Under the pieces are notes generated by a model, which was given only the letters and a program-made list of their open reading frames with translations, searched no databases and was not told the origin of the DNA. DNA of 64,000 nucleotides, taken from Homalodisca vitripennis. Lineage: Eukaryota; Arthropoda; Insecta; Hemiptera; Cicadellidae. The position numbers and the translations under genes were made by a program. Shown one piece after another: positions 10,574 through 23,487 of this stretch (the first letter of the stretch is position 1; each line of letters begins with the position of its first letter). The stretch covers positions 1 through 64,000 of the forward strand of contig NW_025776251.1 in assembly GCF_021130785.1 (NCBI RefSeq), given 5' to 3'.

Positions 10574-11584
10574 TAAAAATAATACCAAACATTACTAAGT
10601 TAGAGCATGTTTTGCCTGAGTTACAATGTGTTTTGTAAATGCATGTAAAAGTAGCAAATTGAAGCTGGCCATAGAGCATCATTTTTCTTATATATCTGCT
10701 GGCTCTGAACATTGCCTTCATGCATTGATCCTTGGCTTTTTAATAACATTTATTTTTATTTGCTTGGCCTTAAAAGGGTTAAAGAGAAGATTAAATGCAT
10801 CCCTAACCACGCCTGTGGTTCGGACCACCTCCTCATATCCTGTACCTTCAAGTGGAGAATCGGAGAACCCTGCCATAAATCCTGAATCCCTCTCACTATG
10901 GAATAGTATCCAAGTTAATATGAATTGTACTTAGATAAAAATACCGAAAATTAAAATGAAAGCCACTGAGTTTGTTACAGCCATAGATGTATGAATTATT
11001 GTACTGTATTGTAAAATTTACTGTTTTTTGAATATAAAAATGTAGAATATATTTATACCTAATTGTTATGTTGTATTATTTATTTGATAGATGCTGTTAT
11101 AAATGTTTTTGTATGCTGGTTAACTATTCCTTGTTAGATTATTTTTGTAATGTTTGATTATTTTTATTACGTTTGAATTGTTATATTGTAAAATTTACTG
11201 TTTGTTGAATATAAAATGCCGAATAGATTTACACTTTATTATTAAGTTCTATTATTTATTTGATTGATACTGCTATACATGTTTTTGTATGTTGGTTAAT
11301 TACTCCTTGTTAGATAATTTATATAATATATTTATTAAATAACTGTAAACTAATTACTAATGACTGTTAAGTTTTATAAAGTTTATTGTTAAGTTAGTAA
11401 GAAACAACTGAAGTATTAAATAACTCATGGAACTGCCAGTCAACAGTAAAACTTATATTTATATAGTTATTAGTGAACAGTTTTTTTATACTCCGCACGC
11501 GCTAGGTGAGCGCATGGAGTTTTGATGCATGAATGAGTAACCTTTTGTTTATACTGGAATTACTGATATTTTGTGTTTTTCCAG

Positions 11585-11756
11585 TGCTAACTCCAGTCCT
11601 GACAAGCTGGAGTTGGTATCTCGCCTGAGACTTCCTACAGTGCGGGAGTTTAAAGAGAAGATTAAATGCATCCCTAACCACGCCTGTGGTTCGGACCACC
11701 TCCTCATATCCTGTACCTTCAAGTGGAGAATCGGAGAACCCTGCCATAAATCCTGA
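11585..11756 (+). pseudogene. EEP last-exon copy 7, open frame
   Basis: Complete 172 bp exon, same protein as the copy at 4820. Its unit shows the two AT-rich subrepeats clearly, at about 11880-12055 and 12056-12215. Confidence 0.6.
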
Positions 11757-12445
11757 ATCCCTCTCACTATGGAATAGTATCCAAGTTAATATGAATTGTA
11801 CTTAGATAAAAATACCGAAAATTAAAATGAAAGCCACTGAGTTTGTTACAGCCATAGATGTATGAATTATTGTACTATATTGTAAAATTTACTGTTTTTT
11901 GAATATAAAAATGTAGAATATATTTATACCTAATTGTTATGTTGTATTATTTATTTGATTGATGCTGTTATAAATGTTTTTGTATGCTGGTTAACTATTC
12001 CTTGTGAGATTATTTTTGTAATGTTTGATTATTTTTATTACGTTTGAATTGTTATATTGTAAAATTTACTGTTTGTTGAATATAAAATGCCGAATAGATT
12101 TACACTTTTCTATTATTTATTTGATTGATACTGCTATACATGTTTTTGTATGTTGGTTAATTACTCCTTGTTAGATAATTTATATAATATATTTATTAAA
12201 TAACTGTAAACTAATTACTAATGACTGTTAAGTTTTTAAAGTTTATTGTTAAGTTAGTAAGAAACAACTGAAGTATTAAATAACTCATGGAACTGCCAGT
12301 CAACAGTAAAACTTATATTTATATAGTTATTAGTGAACAGTTTTTTTTATACTCCGCACGCGCTAGGTGAGCGCATGGAGTTTTGATGCATGAATGAGTA
12401 ACCTTTTGTTTATACTGGAATTACTGATATTTTGTGTTTTTCCAG

Positions 12446-12617
12446 TGCTAACTCCAGTCCTGACAAGCTGGAGTTGGTATCTCGCCTGAGACTTCCTACA
12501 GTGCGGGAGTTTAAAGAGAAGATTAAATGCATCCCTAACCACGCCTGTGGTTCGGACCACCTCCTCATATCCTGTACCTTCAAGTGGAGAATCGGAGAAC
12601 CCTGCCATAAATCCTGA
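12446..12617 (+). pseudogene. EEP last-exon copy 8, open frame
   Basis: Complete exon with acceptor TTTTTCCAG and TGA; protein identical to copy 7. Confidence 0.6.
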
Positions 12618-13305
12618 ATCCCTCTCACTATGGAATAGTATCCAAGTTAATATGAATTGTACTTAGATAAAAATACCGAAAATTAAAATGAAAGCCACTG
12701 AGTTTGTTACAGCCATAGATGTATGAATTATTGTACTATATTGTAAAATTTACTGTTTTTTGAATATAAAAATGTAGAATATATTTATACCTAATTGTTA
12801 TGTTGTATTATTTATTTGATTGATGCTGTTATAAATGTTTTTGTATGCTGGTTAACTATTCCTTGTGAGATTATTTTTGTAATGTTTGATTATTTTTATT
12901 ACGTTTGAATTGTTATATTGTAAAATTTACTGTTTGTTGAATATAAAATGCCGAATAGATTTACACTTTTCTATTATTTATTTGATTGATACTGCTATAC
13001 ATGTTTTTGTATGTTGGTTAATTACTCCTTGTTAGATAATTTATATAATATATTTATTAAATAACTGTAAACTAATTAGTAATGATTGTTAAGTTTTTAA
13101 AGTTTATTGTTAAGTTAGTAAGAAACAACTGAAGTAGTAAATAACTCATGGAACTGCCAGTCAACAGTAAAACTTATATTTATATAGTTATTAGTAAACA
13201 GTTTTTTTATACTCCGCACGCGCTAGGTGAGCGCATGGAGTTTTGATGCATGAATGAGTAACCTTTTGTTTATACTGGAATTACTGATATTTTGTGTTTT
13301 TCCAG

Positions 13306-13447
13306 TGCTAACTCCAGTCCTGACAAGCTGGAGTTGGTATCTCACCTGAGACTTCCTACAGTGCGGGAGTTTAAAGAGAAGATTAAATGCATCCCTAACC
13401 ACGCCTGTGGTTCGGACCACCTCCTCATATCCTGTACCTTCAAGTGA
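13306..13447 (+). pseudogene. EEP last-exon copy 9, premature stop
   Basis: Trp to TGA at 13445-13447, the same lesion as in copies at 5, 15528 and 18631. The first Arg of SRLRLP has become His (CGC to CAC). Copies 9 and 11 share both changes, which supports duplication of a two-unit block. Confidence 0.6.
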
Positions 13448-14059
13448 AGAATCGGAGAACACTGCTAGAAATCCTGAATCCCTCTCACTATGGAATAGTT
13501 TCCAAGTTAATATGAATTGTACTTATATAAAAAACCGAAAATTAAAATGAAAGCCACTGAGTTTGTTACAGCCATAGATGTATGAATTATTGTACTGTAT
13601 TGTAAAATTTACTGTTTTTTGAATATATAAATGTAGAATATATTTATATCTAATTGTTATGTTGTATTATTTATTTGATTAATGCTGTTATAAATGTTTT
13701 TGTATGCTGGTTAACTATTCCTTGTGAGATTATTTTTGTAATGTTTGATTATTTTTATTACGTTTGAATTGTTATATTGTAAAATTTACTGTTTGTTGAA
13801 TATAAAATGCCGAATAGATTTACACTTTATTATTAAGTTCTATTATTTATTTGATTGATACTGCTATACATGTTTTTGTATGTTGGTTAATTACTCCTTG
13901 TTGGATAATTTGTATAATATATTTATTAAATAACTGTAAACTAATTACTACTGACTGTTAAGTTTTTAAAGTTTATTGTTAAGTTAGTAAGAAACAACTG
14001 AAGTATTAAATAACTCTTGGAACTGCAAGTCAACAGTAAAACTTAAATTTATATAGTTA

Positions 14060-14250
14060 TTAGTGAACAGTTTTTTTTATACTACGCACGAGCTAGGTGA
14101 GCGCAGGGAGTTAGAAAGAAGTTAGTAAGAAACAACTTAAGTATTAAATAACTCTTGGAACTGCAAGTCAACAGTAAAACTTAAATTTATATAGTTATTA
14201 GTGAACAGTTTTTTTTTTATACTACGCACGAGCTAGGTGAGCGCAGGGAG
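14060..14250. repeat. Extra internal duplication in long units (also at 16280-16470)
   Basis: Before the CA tract, the segment from GTTAGTAAGAAACAAC through GAGCTAGGTGAGCGCAGGGAG occurs twice in tandem, joined by TTAGAAAGAA. This adds about 140 bp. It is found in the two long units of the higher-order repeat, but not in the long units ending at 6042 and 19857. Confidence 0.8.
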
Positions 14251-14305
14251 GTTTGATGCATGAATTGTTTGTATGTTTTAAAGAAATAAATTATTTGATT
14301 ACTGA

Positions 14306-14306
<1 letters not shown>

Positions 14307-14365
<59 letters not shown>
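14307..14365. repeat. CA microsatellite in a long unit
   Basis: About 29 perfect CA repeats followed by a CG-interrupted CA tail to about 14396. Repeat number differs from the matching tract at 16527. Confidence 0.95.
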
Positions 14366-14369
<4 letters not shown>

Positions 14370-14668
14370 GCACGCACACGCACGCGCACACACACATGTA
14401 TATACGAATATACTTTATCTATGAGCAGTTTTTGCTGAATTTATTCCCTATAGATTACTTAACTTTGAGAAAACAATTATTTTGATGGATAAGCCACGTA
14501 ATGCCTTAGTTTGAACTTCTTCACAATTGTGTTACTCCCTCTTATACTGTCTACTCCGGTTATACTATTGGTGCTGATAGATCCTTTCATGAGTTAAGCT
14601 CTGTTGGATATACCATTCATGAATGAATAAGTTTATACTGGAATTACTGATATTTTGTGTTTTTCCAG

Positions 14669-14840
14669 TGCTAACTCCATTCCTGACAAGCTGGAGTTGG
14701 TATCTCGCCTAAGACTTCCTACAGTGCGGGAGTTTAAAGAGAAGATGAAATTCATCCCTAACCACGCCTGTAGTTCGGACCACCTCCTCATATCTTGTAC
14801 CTTCAAGTGGAGAATCGGAGAACCCTGCCATAAATCCTGA
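14669..14840 (+). pseudogene. EEP last-exon copy 10, open frame, MKF variant
   Basis: Complete open exon of the SIPDK / EKMKF / ACSSDH type, following a CA-bearing unit. Confidence 0.6.
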
Positions 14841-15527
14841 ATCCCTCTCACTATGGAATAGTATCCAAGTTAATATGAATTGTACTTAGATAAAAAACCG
14901 AAAATTAAAATGGAAGCCACTGAGTTTGTTACAGCCATAGATGTATGAATTATTGTATTGTATTGTAAAATTTACTGTTTTTTGAATATAAAAATGTAGA
15001 ATATATTTATACCTAATTGTTATGTTGTATTATTTATTTGATTGATGCTGTTATAAATGTTTTTGTATGCTGGTTAACTATTCCTTGTGAGATTATTTTT
15101 GTAATGTTTGATTATTTTTATTACGTTTGAATTGTTAAATTGTAAAATTTACTGTTTGTTGAATATAATATGCCGAATAGATTTACACTTTTCTATTATT
15201 TATTTGATTGATACTGCTATACATGTTTTTGTATGTTGGTTAATTACTCCTTGTTAGATAATTTATATAATATATTTATTAAATAACTGTAAACTAATTA
15301 GTAATGATTGTTAAGTTTTTAAAGTTTATTGTTAAGTTAGTAAGAAACAACTGAAGTAGTAAATAACTCATGGAACTGCCAGTCAACAGTAAAACTTATA
15401 TTTATATAGTTATTAGTAAACAGTTTTTTTATACTCCGCACGCGCTAGGTGAGCGCATGGAGTTTTGATGCATGAATGAGTAACCTTTTGTTTATACTGG
15501 AATTACTGATATTTTGTGTTTTTCCAG

Positions 15528-15669
15528 TGCTAACTCCAGTCCTGACAAGCTGGAGTTGGTATCTCACCTGAGACTTCCTACAGTGCGGGAGTTTAAAGAG
15601 AAGATTAAATGCATCCCTAACCACGCCTGTGGTTCGGACCACCTCCTCATATCCTGTACCTTCAAGTGA
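15528..15669 (+). pseudogene. EEP last-exon copy 11, premature stop
   Basis: Same SHLRLP change and same Trp to TGA lesion (15667-15669) as copy 9; first exon of the second higher-order repeat copy. Confidence 0.6.
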
Positions 15670-16525
15670 AGAATCGGAGAACACTGCTAGAAATCCTGAA
15701 TCCCTCTCACTATGGAATAGTTTCCAAGTTAATATGAATTGTACTTATATAAAAAACCGAAAATTAAAATGAAAGCCACTGAGTTTGTTACAGCCATAGA
15801 TGTATGAATTATTGTACTGTATTGTAAAATTTACTGTTTTTTGAATATATAAATGTAGAATATATTTATATCTAATTGTTATGTTGTATTATTTATTTGA
15901 TTAATGCTGTTATAAATGTTTTTGTATGCTGGTTAACTATTCCTTGTGAGATTATTTTTGTAATGTTTGATTATTTTTATTACGTTTGAATTGTTATATT
16001 GTAAAATTTACTGTTTGTTGAATATAAAATGCCGAATAGATTTACACTTTATTATTAAGTTCTATTATTTATTTGATTGATACTGCTATACATGTTTTTG
16101 TATGTTGGTTAATTACTCCTTGTTGGATAATTTGTATAATATATTTATTAAATAACTGTAAACTAATTACTACTGACTGTTAAGTTTTTAAAGTTTATTG
16201 TTAAGTTAGTAAGAAACAACTGAAGTATTAAATAACTCTTGGAACTGCAAGTCAACAGTAAAACTTAAATTTATATAGTTATTAGTGAACAGTTTTTTTT
16301 TTACTACGCACGAGCTAGGTGAGCGCAGGGAGTTAGAAAGAAGTTAGTAAGAAACAACTTAAGTATTAAATAACTCTTGGAACTGCAAGTCAACAGTAAA
16401 ACTTAAATTTATATAGTTATTAGTGAACAGTTTTTTTTATACTACGCACGAGCTAGGTGAGCGCAGGGAGGTTTGATGCATGAATTGTTTGTATGTTTTA
16501 AAGAAATAAATTATTTGATTACTGA

Positions 16526-16526
<1 letters not shown>

Positions 16527-16601
<75 letters not shown>
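16527..16601. repeat. CA microsatellite in a long unit
   Basis: About 37 perfect CA repeats, the longest uninterrupted tract in the left array, with an interrupted tail to about 16628. Confidence 0.95.
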
Positions 16602-16605
<4 letters not shown>

Positions 16606-16900
16606 GCACACACGCACGCGCACACACACGTATATACGAATATACTTTATCTATGAGCAGTTTTTGCTGAATTTATTCCCTATAGATTACTTAACTTTGA
16701 GAAAACAATTATTTTGATGGATAAGCCACGTAATGCCTTAGTTTGAACTTCTTCACAATTGTGTTACTCCCTCTTATACTGTCTACTCCGGTTATACTAT
16801 TGGTGCTGATAGATCCTTTCATGAGTTAAGCTCTGTTGGATATACCATTCATGAATGAATAAGTTTATACTGGAATTACTGATATTTTGTGTTTTTCCAG

Positions 16901-17066
16901 TGCTAACTCCATTCCTGACAAGCTGGAGTTGGTATCTCGCCTAAGACTTCCTACAGTGCGGGAGTTTAAAGAGAAGATGAAATTCATCCCTAACCACGCC
17001 TGTAGTTCGGACCACCTCCTCATATCCTGTACCTTCAAGTGGAGAATCGGAGAACCCTTGCCATAA
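16901..17066 (+). pseudogene. EEP last-exon copy 12, frameshift near the end
   Basis: MKF-type exon. One extra base in GAACCCTTGCC shifts the frame after GEP, so translation stops at TAA 17064-17066, two codons early and with a changed end. Confidence 0.6.
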
Positions 17067-17761
17067 ATCCTGAATCCCTCTCACTATGGAATAGTATCCA
17101 AGTTAATATGAATTGTACTTAGATAAAAATACCGAAAATTAAAATGAAAGCCACTGAGTTTGTTACAGCCATAGATGTATGAATTATTGTATTGTATTGT
17201 AAAATTTACTGTTTTTTGAATATAAAAATGTAGAATATATTTATACCTAATTGTTATGTTGTATTATTTATTTGATTGATGCTGTTATAAATGTTTTTGT
17301 ATGCTGGTTAACTATTCCTTGTGAGATTATTTTTGTAATGTTTGATTATTTTTATTACGTTTGAATTGTTAAATTGTAAAATTTACTGTTTGTTGAATAT
17401 AAAATGCCGAATAGATTTACACTTTTCTATTATTTATTTGATTGATACTGCTATACATGTTTTTGTATGTTGGTTAATTACTCCTTGTTAGATAATTTAT
17501 ATAATATATTTATTAAATAACTGTAAACTAATTACTAATGATTGTTAAGTTTTTAAAGTTTATTGTTAAGTTAGTAAGAAACAACTGAAGTAGTAAATAA
17601 CTCATGGAACTGCCAGTCAACAGTAAAACTTATATTTATATAGTTATTAGTGAACAGTTTTTTTATACTCCGCACGCGCTAGGTGAGCGCATGGAGTTTT
17701 GATGCATGAATGAGTAACCTTTTGTTTATACTGGAATTACTGATATTTTGTGTTTTTCCAG

Positions 17762-17933
17762 TGCTAACTCCAGTCCTGACAAGCTGGAGTTGGTATCTCG
17801 CCTGAGACTTCCTACAGTGCGGGAGTTTAAAGAGAAGATTAAATGCATCCCTAACCACGCCTGTGGTTCGGACCACCTCCTCATATCCTGTACCTTCAAG
17901 TGGAGAATCGGAGAACACTGCCATAAATCCTGA
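17762..17933 (+). pseudogene. EEP last-exon copy 13, open frame
   Basis: Complete exon. It ends GEHCHKS rather than GEPCHKS, a change shared with most units of the right-hand array. Confidence 0.6.
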
Positions 17934-18630
17934 ATCCCTCTCACTATGGAATAGTTTCCAAGTTAATATGAATTGTACTTAGATAAAAACCGAAAATTAA
18001 AATGAAAGCCACTGAGTTTGTTACAGCCATAGATGTATGAATTATTGTACTGTATTGTAAAATTTACTGTTTTTTGAATATAAAAATGTAGAATATATTT
18101 ATACCTAATTGTTATGTTGTATTATTTATTTGATTGATGCTGTTATAAATGTTTTTGTATGCTGGTTAACTATTCCTTGTGAGATTATTTTTGTAATGTT
18201 TGATTATTTTTATTACGTTTGAATTGTTATATTGTAAAATTTACTGTTTGTTGAATATAAAATGCCGAATAGATTTACACTTTATTATTAAGTTCTATTA
18301 TTTATTTGATTGATACTGCTATACATGTTTTTGTATGTTGGTTAATTACTCCTTGTTAGATAATTTATATAATATATTTATTAAATAACTGTAAACTAAT
18401 TACTAATGACTGTTAAGTTTTTAAAGTTTATTGTTAAGTTAGTAAGAAACAACTGAAGTAGTAAATAACTCATGGAACTGCCAGTCAACAGTAAAACTTA
18501 TATTTATATAGTTATTAGTGAACAGTTTTTTTTATACTCCGCACGCGCTAGGTGAGCGCATGGAGTTTTGATGCATGAATGAGTAACCTTTTGTTTATAC
18601 TGGAATTACTGATATTTTGTGTTTTTCCAG

Positions 18631-18772
18631 TGCTAACTCCAGTCCTGACAAGCTGGAGTTGGTATCTCGCCTGAGACTTCCTACAGTGCGGGAGTTTAAA
18701 GAGAAGATTAAATGCATCCCTAACCACGCCTGTGGTTCGGACCACCTCCTCATATCCTGTACCTTCAAGTGA
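18631..18772 (+). pseudogene. EEP last-exon copy 14, premature stop
   Basis: Trp to TGA at 18770-18772, but with the normal SRLRLP. This separates the TGA lesion from the His change seen in copies 9 and 11. Confidence 0.6.
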
Positions 18773-19490
18773 AGAATCGGAGAACACTGCTAGAAATCCT
18801 GAATCCCTCTCACTATGGAATAGTTTCCAAGTTAATATGAATTGTACTTATATAAAAAACCGAAAATTAAAATGAAAGCCACTGAGTTTGTTACAGCCAT
18901 AGATGTATGAATTATTGTACTGTATTGTAAAATTTACTGTTTTTTGAATATAAAAATGTAGAATATATTTATATCTAATTGTTATGTTGTATTATTTATT
19001 TGATTAATGCTGTTATAAATGTTTTTGTATGCTGGTTAACTATTCCTTGTGAGATTATTTTTGTAATGTTTGATTATTTTTATTACGTTTGAATTGTTAT
19101 ATTGTAAAATTTACTGTTTGTTGAATATAAAATGCCGAATAGATTTACACTTTATTATTAAGTTCTATTATTTATTTGATTGATACTGCTATACATGTTT
19201 TTGTATGTTGGTTAATTACTCCTTGTTGGATAATTTGTATAATATATTTATTAAATAACTGTAAACTAATTACTACTGACTGTTAAGTTTTTAAAGTTTA
19301 TTGTTAAGTTAGTAAGAAACAACTGAAGTATTAAATAACTCTTGGAACTGCAAGTCAACAGTAAAACTTAAATTTATATAGTTATTAGTGAACAGTTTTT
19401 TTTATACTACGCACGAGCTAGGTGAGCGCAGGGAGGTTTGATGCATGAATTGTTTGTATGTTTTAAAGAAATAAATTATTTGATTACTGA

Positions 19491-19491
<1 letters not shown>

Positions 19492-19552
<61 letters not shown>
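19492..19552. repeat. CA microsatellite in a long unit
   Basis: About 30 perfect CA repeats with an interrupted tail to about 19585. The unit lacks the extra duplication found at 14060 and 16280. Confidence 0.95.
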
Positions 19553-19559
<7 letters not shown>

Positions 19560-19856
19560 CACACACACGCACGCGCACACACACGTATATACGAATATAC
19601 TTTATCTATGAGCAGTTTTTGCTGAATTTATTCCCTATAGATTACTTAACTTTGAGAAAACAATTATTTTGATGGATAAGCCACGTAATGCCTTAGTTTG
19701 AACTTCTTCACAATTGTGTTACTCCCTCTTATACTGTCTACTCCGGTTATACTATTGGTGCTGATAGATCCTTTCATGAGTTAAGCTCTGTTGGATATAC
19801 CATTCATGAATGAATAAGTTTTATACTGGAATTACTGATATTTTGTGTTTTTCCAG

Positions 19857-20028
19857 TGCTAACTCCATTCCTGACAAGCTGGAGTTGGTATCTCGCCTAA
19901 GACTTCCTACAGTGCGGGAGTTTAAAGAGAAGATGAAATTCATCCCTAACCACGCCTGTAGTTCGGACCACCTCCTCATATCTTGTACCTTCAAGTGGAG
20001 AATCGGAGAACCTTGCCATAAATCCTGA
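19857..20028 (+). pseudogene. EEP last-exon copy 15, open frame, MKF variant
   Basis: Complete open exon of the SIPDK / EKMKF / ACSSDH type. This is the fourth and last MKF copy, again following a CA tract. Confidence 0.6.
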
Positions 20029-20716
20029 ATCCCTCTCACTATGGAATAGTATCCAAGTTAATATGAATTGTACTTAGATAAAAATACCGAAAATTAAAAT
20101 GGAAGCCACTGAGTTTGTTACAGCCATAGATGTATGAATTATTGTATTGTATTGTAAAATTTACTGTTTTTTGAATATAAAAATGTAGAATATATCTATA
20201 CCTAATTGTTATGTTGTATTATTTATTTGATTGATGCTGTTATAAATGTTTTTGTATGCTGGTTAACTATTCCTTGTGAGATTATTTTTGTAATGTTTGA
20301 TTATTTTTATTACGTTTGAATTGTTAAATTGTAAAATTTACTGTTTGTTGAATATAATATGCCGAATAGATTTACACTTTTCTATTATTTATTTGATTGA
20401 TACTGCTATACATGTTTTTGTATGTTGGTTAATTACTCCTTGTTAGATAATTTATATAATATATTTATTAAATAACTGTAAACTAATTACTAATGACTGT
20501 TAAGTTTTTAAAGTTTATTGTTAAGTTAGTAAGAAACAACTGAAGTATTAAATAACTCATGGAACTGCCAGTCAACAGTAAAACTTATATTTATATAGTT
20601 ATTAGTGAACAGTTTTTTTATACTCCGCACGCGCTAGGTGAGCGCATGGAGTTTTGATGCATGAATGAGTAACCTTTTGTTTATACTGGAATTACTGATA
20701 TTTTGTGTTTTTCCAG

Positions 20717-20888
20717 TGCTAACTCCAGTCCTGACAAGCTGGAGTTGGTATCTCGCCTGAGACTTCCTACAGTGCGGGAGTTTAAAGAGAAGATTAAATG
20801 CATCCCTAACCACGCCTGTGGTTCGGACCACCTCCTCATATCCTGTACCTTCAAGTGGAGAATCGGAGAACCCTGCCATAAATCCTGA
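20717..20888 (+). pseudogene. EEP last-exon copy 16, open frame
   Basis: Complete reference-type exon; first of a homogeneous run of short units (20717-25056). Confidence 0.6.
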
Positions 20889-21586
20889 ATCCCTCTCACT
20901 ATGGAATAGTTTCCAAGTTAATATGAATTGTACTTAGATAAAAATACCGAAAATTAAAATGAAAGCCACTGAGTTTGTTACAGCCATAGATGTATGAATT
21001 ATTGTACTGTATTGTAAAATTTACTGTTTTTTGAATATAAAAATGTAGAATATATTTATACCTAATTGTTATGTTGTATTATTTATTTGATTGATGCTGT
21101 TATAAATGTTTTTGTATGCTGGTTAACTATTCCTTGTGAGATTATTTTTGTAATGTTTGATTATTTTTATTACGTTTGAATTGTTATATTGTAAAATTTA
21201 CTGTTTGTTGAATATAAAATGCCGAATAGATTTACACTTTATTATTAAGTTCTATTATTTATTTGATTGATACTGCTATACATGTTTTTGTATGTTGGTT
21301 AATTACTCCTTGTTAGATAATTTATATAATATATTTATTAAATAACTGTAAACTAATTACTAATGACTGTTAAGTTTTTAAAGTTTATTGTTAAGTTAGT
21401 AAGAAACAACTGAAGTATTAAATAACTCATGGAACTGCCAGTCAACAGTAAAACTTATATTTATATAGTTATTAGTGAACAGTTTTTTTATACTCCGCAC
21501 GCGCTAGGTGAGCGCATGGAGTTTTGATGCATGAATGAGTAACCTTTTGTTTATACTGGAATTACTGATATTTTGTGTTTTTCCAG

Positions 21587-21758
21587 TGCTAACTCCAGTC
21601 CTGACAAGCTGGAGTTGGTATCTCGCCTGAGACTTCCTACAGTGCGGGAGTTTAAAGAGAAGATTAAATGCATCCCTAACCACGCCTGTGGTTCGGACCA
21701 CCTCCTCATATCCTGTACCTTCAAGTGGAGAATCGGAGAACCCTGCCATAAATCCTGA
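21587..21758 (+). pseudogene. EEP last-exon copy 17, open frame
   Basis: Complete reference-type exon. Spacings of 870, 859 and 870 bp alternate here because of an 8-12 bp indel (TTATTATTAAGTTC against TTTTCT) in the second AT-rich subrepeat. Confidence 0.6.
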
Positions 21759-22445
21759 ATCCCTCTCACTATGGAATAGTTTCCAAGTTAATATGAATTG
21801 TACTTAGATAAAAAACCGAAAATTAAAATGAAAGCCACTGAGTTTGTTACAGCCATAGATGTATGAATTATTGTACTGTATTGTAAAATTTACTGTTTTT
21901 TGAATATAAAAATGTAGAATATATTTATACCTAATTGTTATGTTGTATTATTTATTTGATTGATGCTGTTATAAATGTTTTTGTATGCTGGTTAACTATT
22001 CCTTGTGAGATTATTTTTGTAATGTTTGATTATTTTTATTACGTTTGAATTGTTATATTGTAAAATTTACTGTTTGTTGAATATAAAATGCCGAATAGAT
22101 TTACACTTTTCTATTATTTATTTGATTGATACTGCTATACATGTTTTTGTATGTTGGTTAATTACTCCTTGTTAGATAATTTATATAATATATTTATTAA
22201 ATAACTGTAAACTAATTACTAATGACTGTTAAGTTTTTAAAGTTTATTGTTAAGTTAGTAAGAAACAACTGAAGTATTAAATAACTCATGGAACTGCCAG
22301 TCAACAGTAAAACTTATATTTATATAGTTATTAGTGAACAGTTTTTTTATACTCCGCACGCGCTAGGTGAGCGCATGGAGTTTTGATGCATGAATGAGTA
22401 ACCTTTTGTTTATACTGGAATTACTGATATTTTGTGTTTTTCCAG

Positions 22446-22617
22446 TGCTAACTCCAGTCCTGACAAGCTGGAGTTGGTATCTCGCCTGAGACTTCCTACA
22501 GTGCGGGAGTTTAAAGAGAAGATTAAATGCATCCCTAACCACGCCTGTGGTTCGGACCACCTCCTCATATCCTGTACCTTCAAGTGGAGAATCGGAGAAC
22601 CCTGCCATAAATCCTGA
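22446..22617 (+). pseudogene. EEP last-exon copy 18, open frame
   Basis: Complete reference-type exon, protein identical to copies 16 and 17. Confidence 0.6.
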
Positions 22618-23315
22618 ATCCCTCTCACTATGGAATAGTTTCCAAGTTAATATGAATTGTACTTAGATAAAAATACCGAAAATTAAAATGAAAGCCACTG
22701 AGTTTGTTACAGCCATAGATGTATGAATTATTGTACTGTATTGTAAAATTTACTGTTTTTTGAATATAAAAATGTAGAATATATTTATACCTAATTGTTA
22801 TGTTGTATTATTTATTTGATTGATGCTGTTATAAATGTTTTTGTATGCTGGTTAACTATTCCTTGTGAGATTATTTTTGTAATGTTTGATTATTTTTATT
22901 ACGTTTGAATTGTTATATTGTAAAATTTACTGTTTGTTGAATATAAAATGCCGAATAGATTTACACTTTATTATTAAGTTCTATTATTTATTTGATTGAT
23001 ACTGCTATACATGTTTTTGTATGTTGGTTAATTACTCCTTGTTAGATAATTTATATAATATATTTATTAAATAACTGTAAACTAATTACTAATGACTGTT
23101 AAGTTTTTAAAGTTTATTGTTAAGTTAGTAAGAAACAACTGAAGTATTAAATAACTCATGGAACTGCCAGTCAACAGTAAAACTTATATTTATATAGTTA
23201 TTAGTGAACAGTTTTTTTATACTCCGCACGCGCTAGGTGAGCGCATGGAGTTTTGATGCATGAATGAGTAACCTTTTGTTTATACTGGAATTACTGATAT
23301 TTTGTGTTTTTCCAG

Positions 23316-23487
23316 TGCTAACTCCAGTCCTGACAAGCTGGAGTTGGTATCTCGCCTGAGACTTCCTACAGTGCGGGAGTTTAAAGAGAAGATTAAATGC
23401 ATCCCTAACCACGCCTGTGGTTCGGACCACCTCCTCATATCCTGTACCTTCAAGTGGAGAATCGGAGAACCCTGCCATAAATCCTGA
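23316..23487 (+). pseudogene. EEP last-exon copy 19, open frame
   Basis: Complete reference-type exon, protein identical to copies 16-18. Confidence 0.6.

Larger units (their letters stand above)
6971..10778 (+). mobile_element. piggyBac-type DNA transposon, decayed
   Basis: 3808 bp element flanked by TTAA at 6967-6970 and 10779-10782, the piggyBac target duplication. The ends are imperfect inverted repeats: CCCTTATAAGGCCAGGCA on the left, and CCCTTTTAAGGCCAAGCA as the complement of the right end. The left end carries a set of palindromes (6987-7135). The transposase gene lies at 7650-9608, and the right third is AT-rich with a duplicated block (9841-10573). The insertion disrupts a satellite exon, so it is younger than that unit. 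The decayed gene suggests it is not recent, or that it inserted as a defective copy. Confidence 0.95.
6902..10885 (+). pseudogene. EEP last-exon copy 6, split by piggyBac
   Basis: Exon bases 6902-6970 continue at 10783-10885. The break is at TTAA within GAGTTTAAAGAGAAG, duplicated on both sides of the transposon. Without the insert the frame is open to TGA at 10883-10885. Confidence 0.65.
13306..17761 (+). repeat. Two-unit higher-order repeat, two copies
   Basis: The block 13306-15527 (2222 bp: one 1363 bp long unit and one 859 bp short unit) is followed by a close copy at 15528-17761 (2234 bp: 1373 plus 861). Both have the exon with SHLRLP and early TGA first, the extra duplication near the CA tract, and the MKF-type exon second. 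CA tract length accounts for most of the size difference. Confidence 0.85.
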
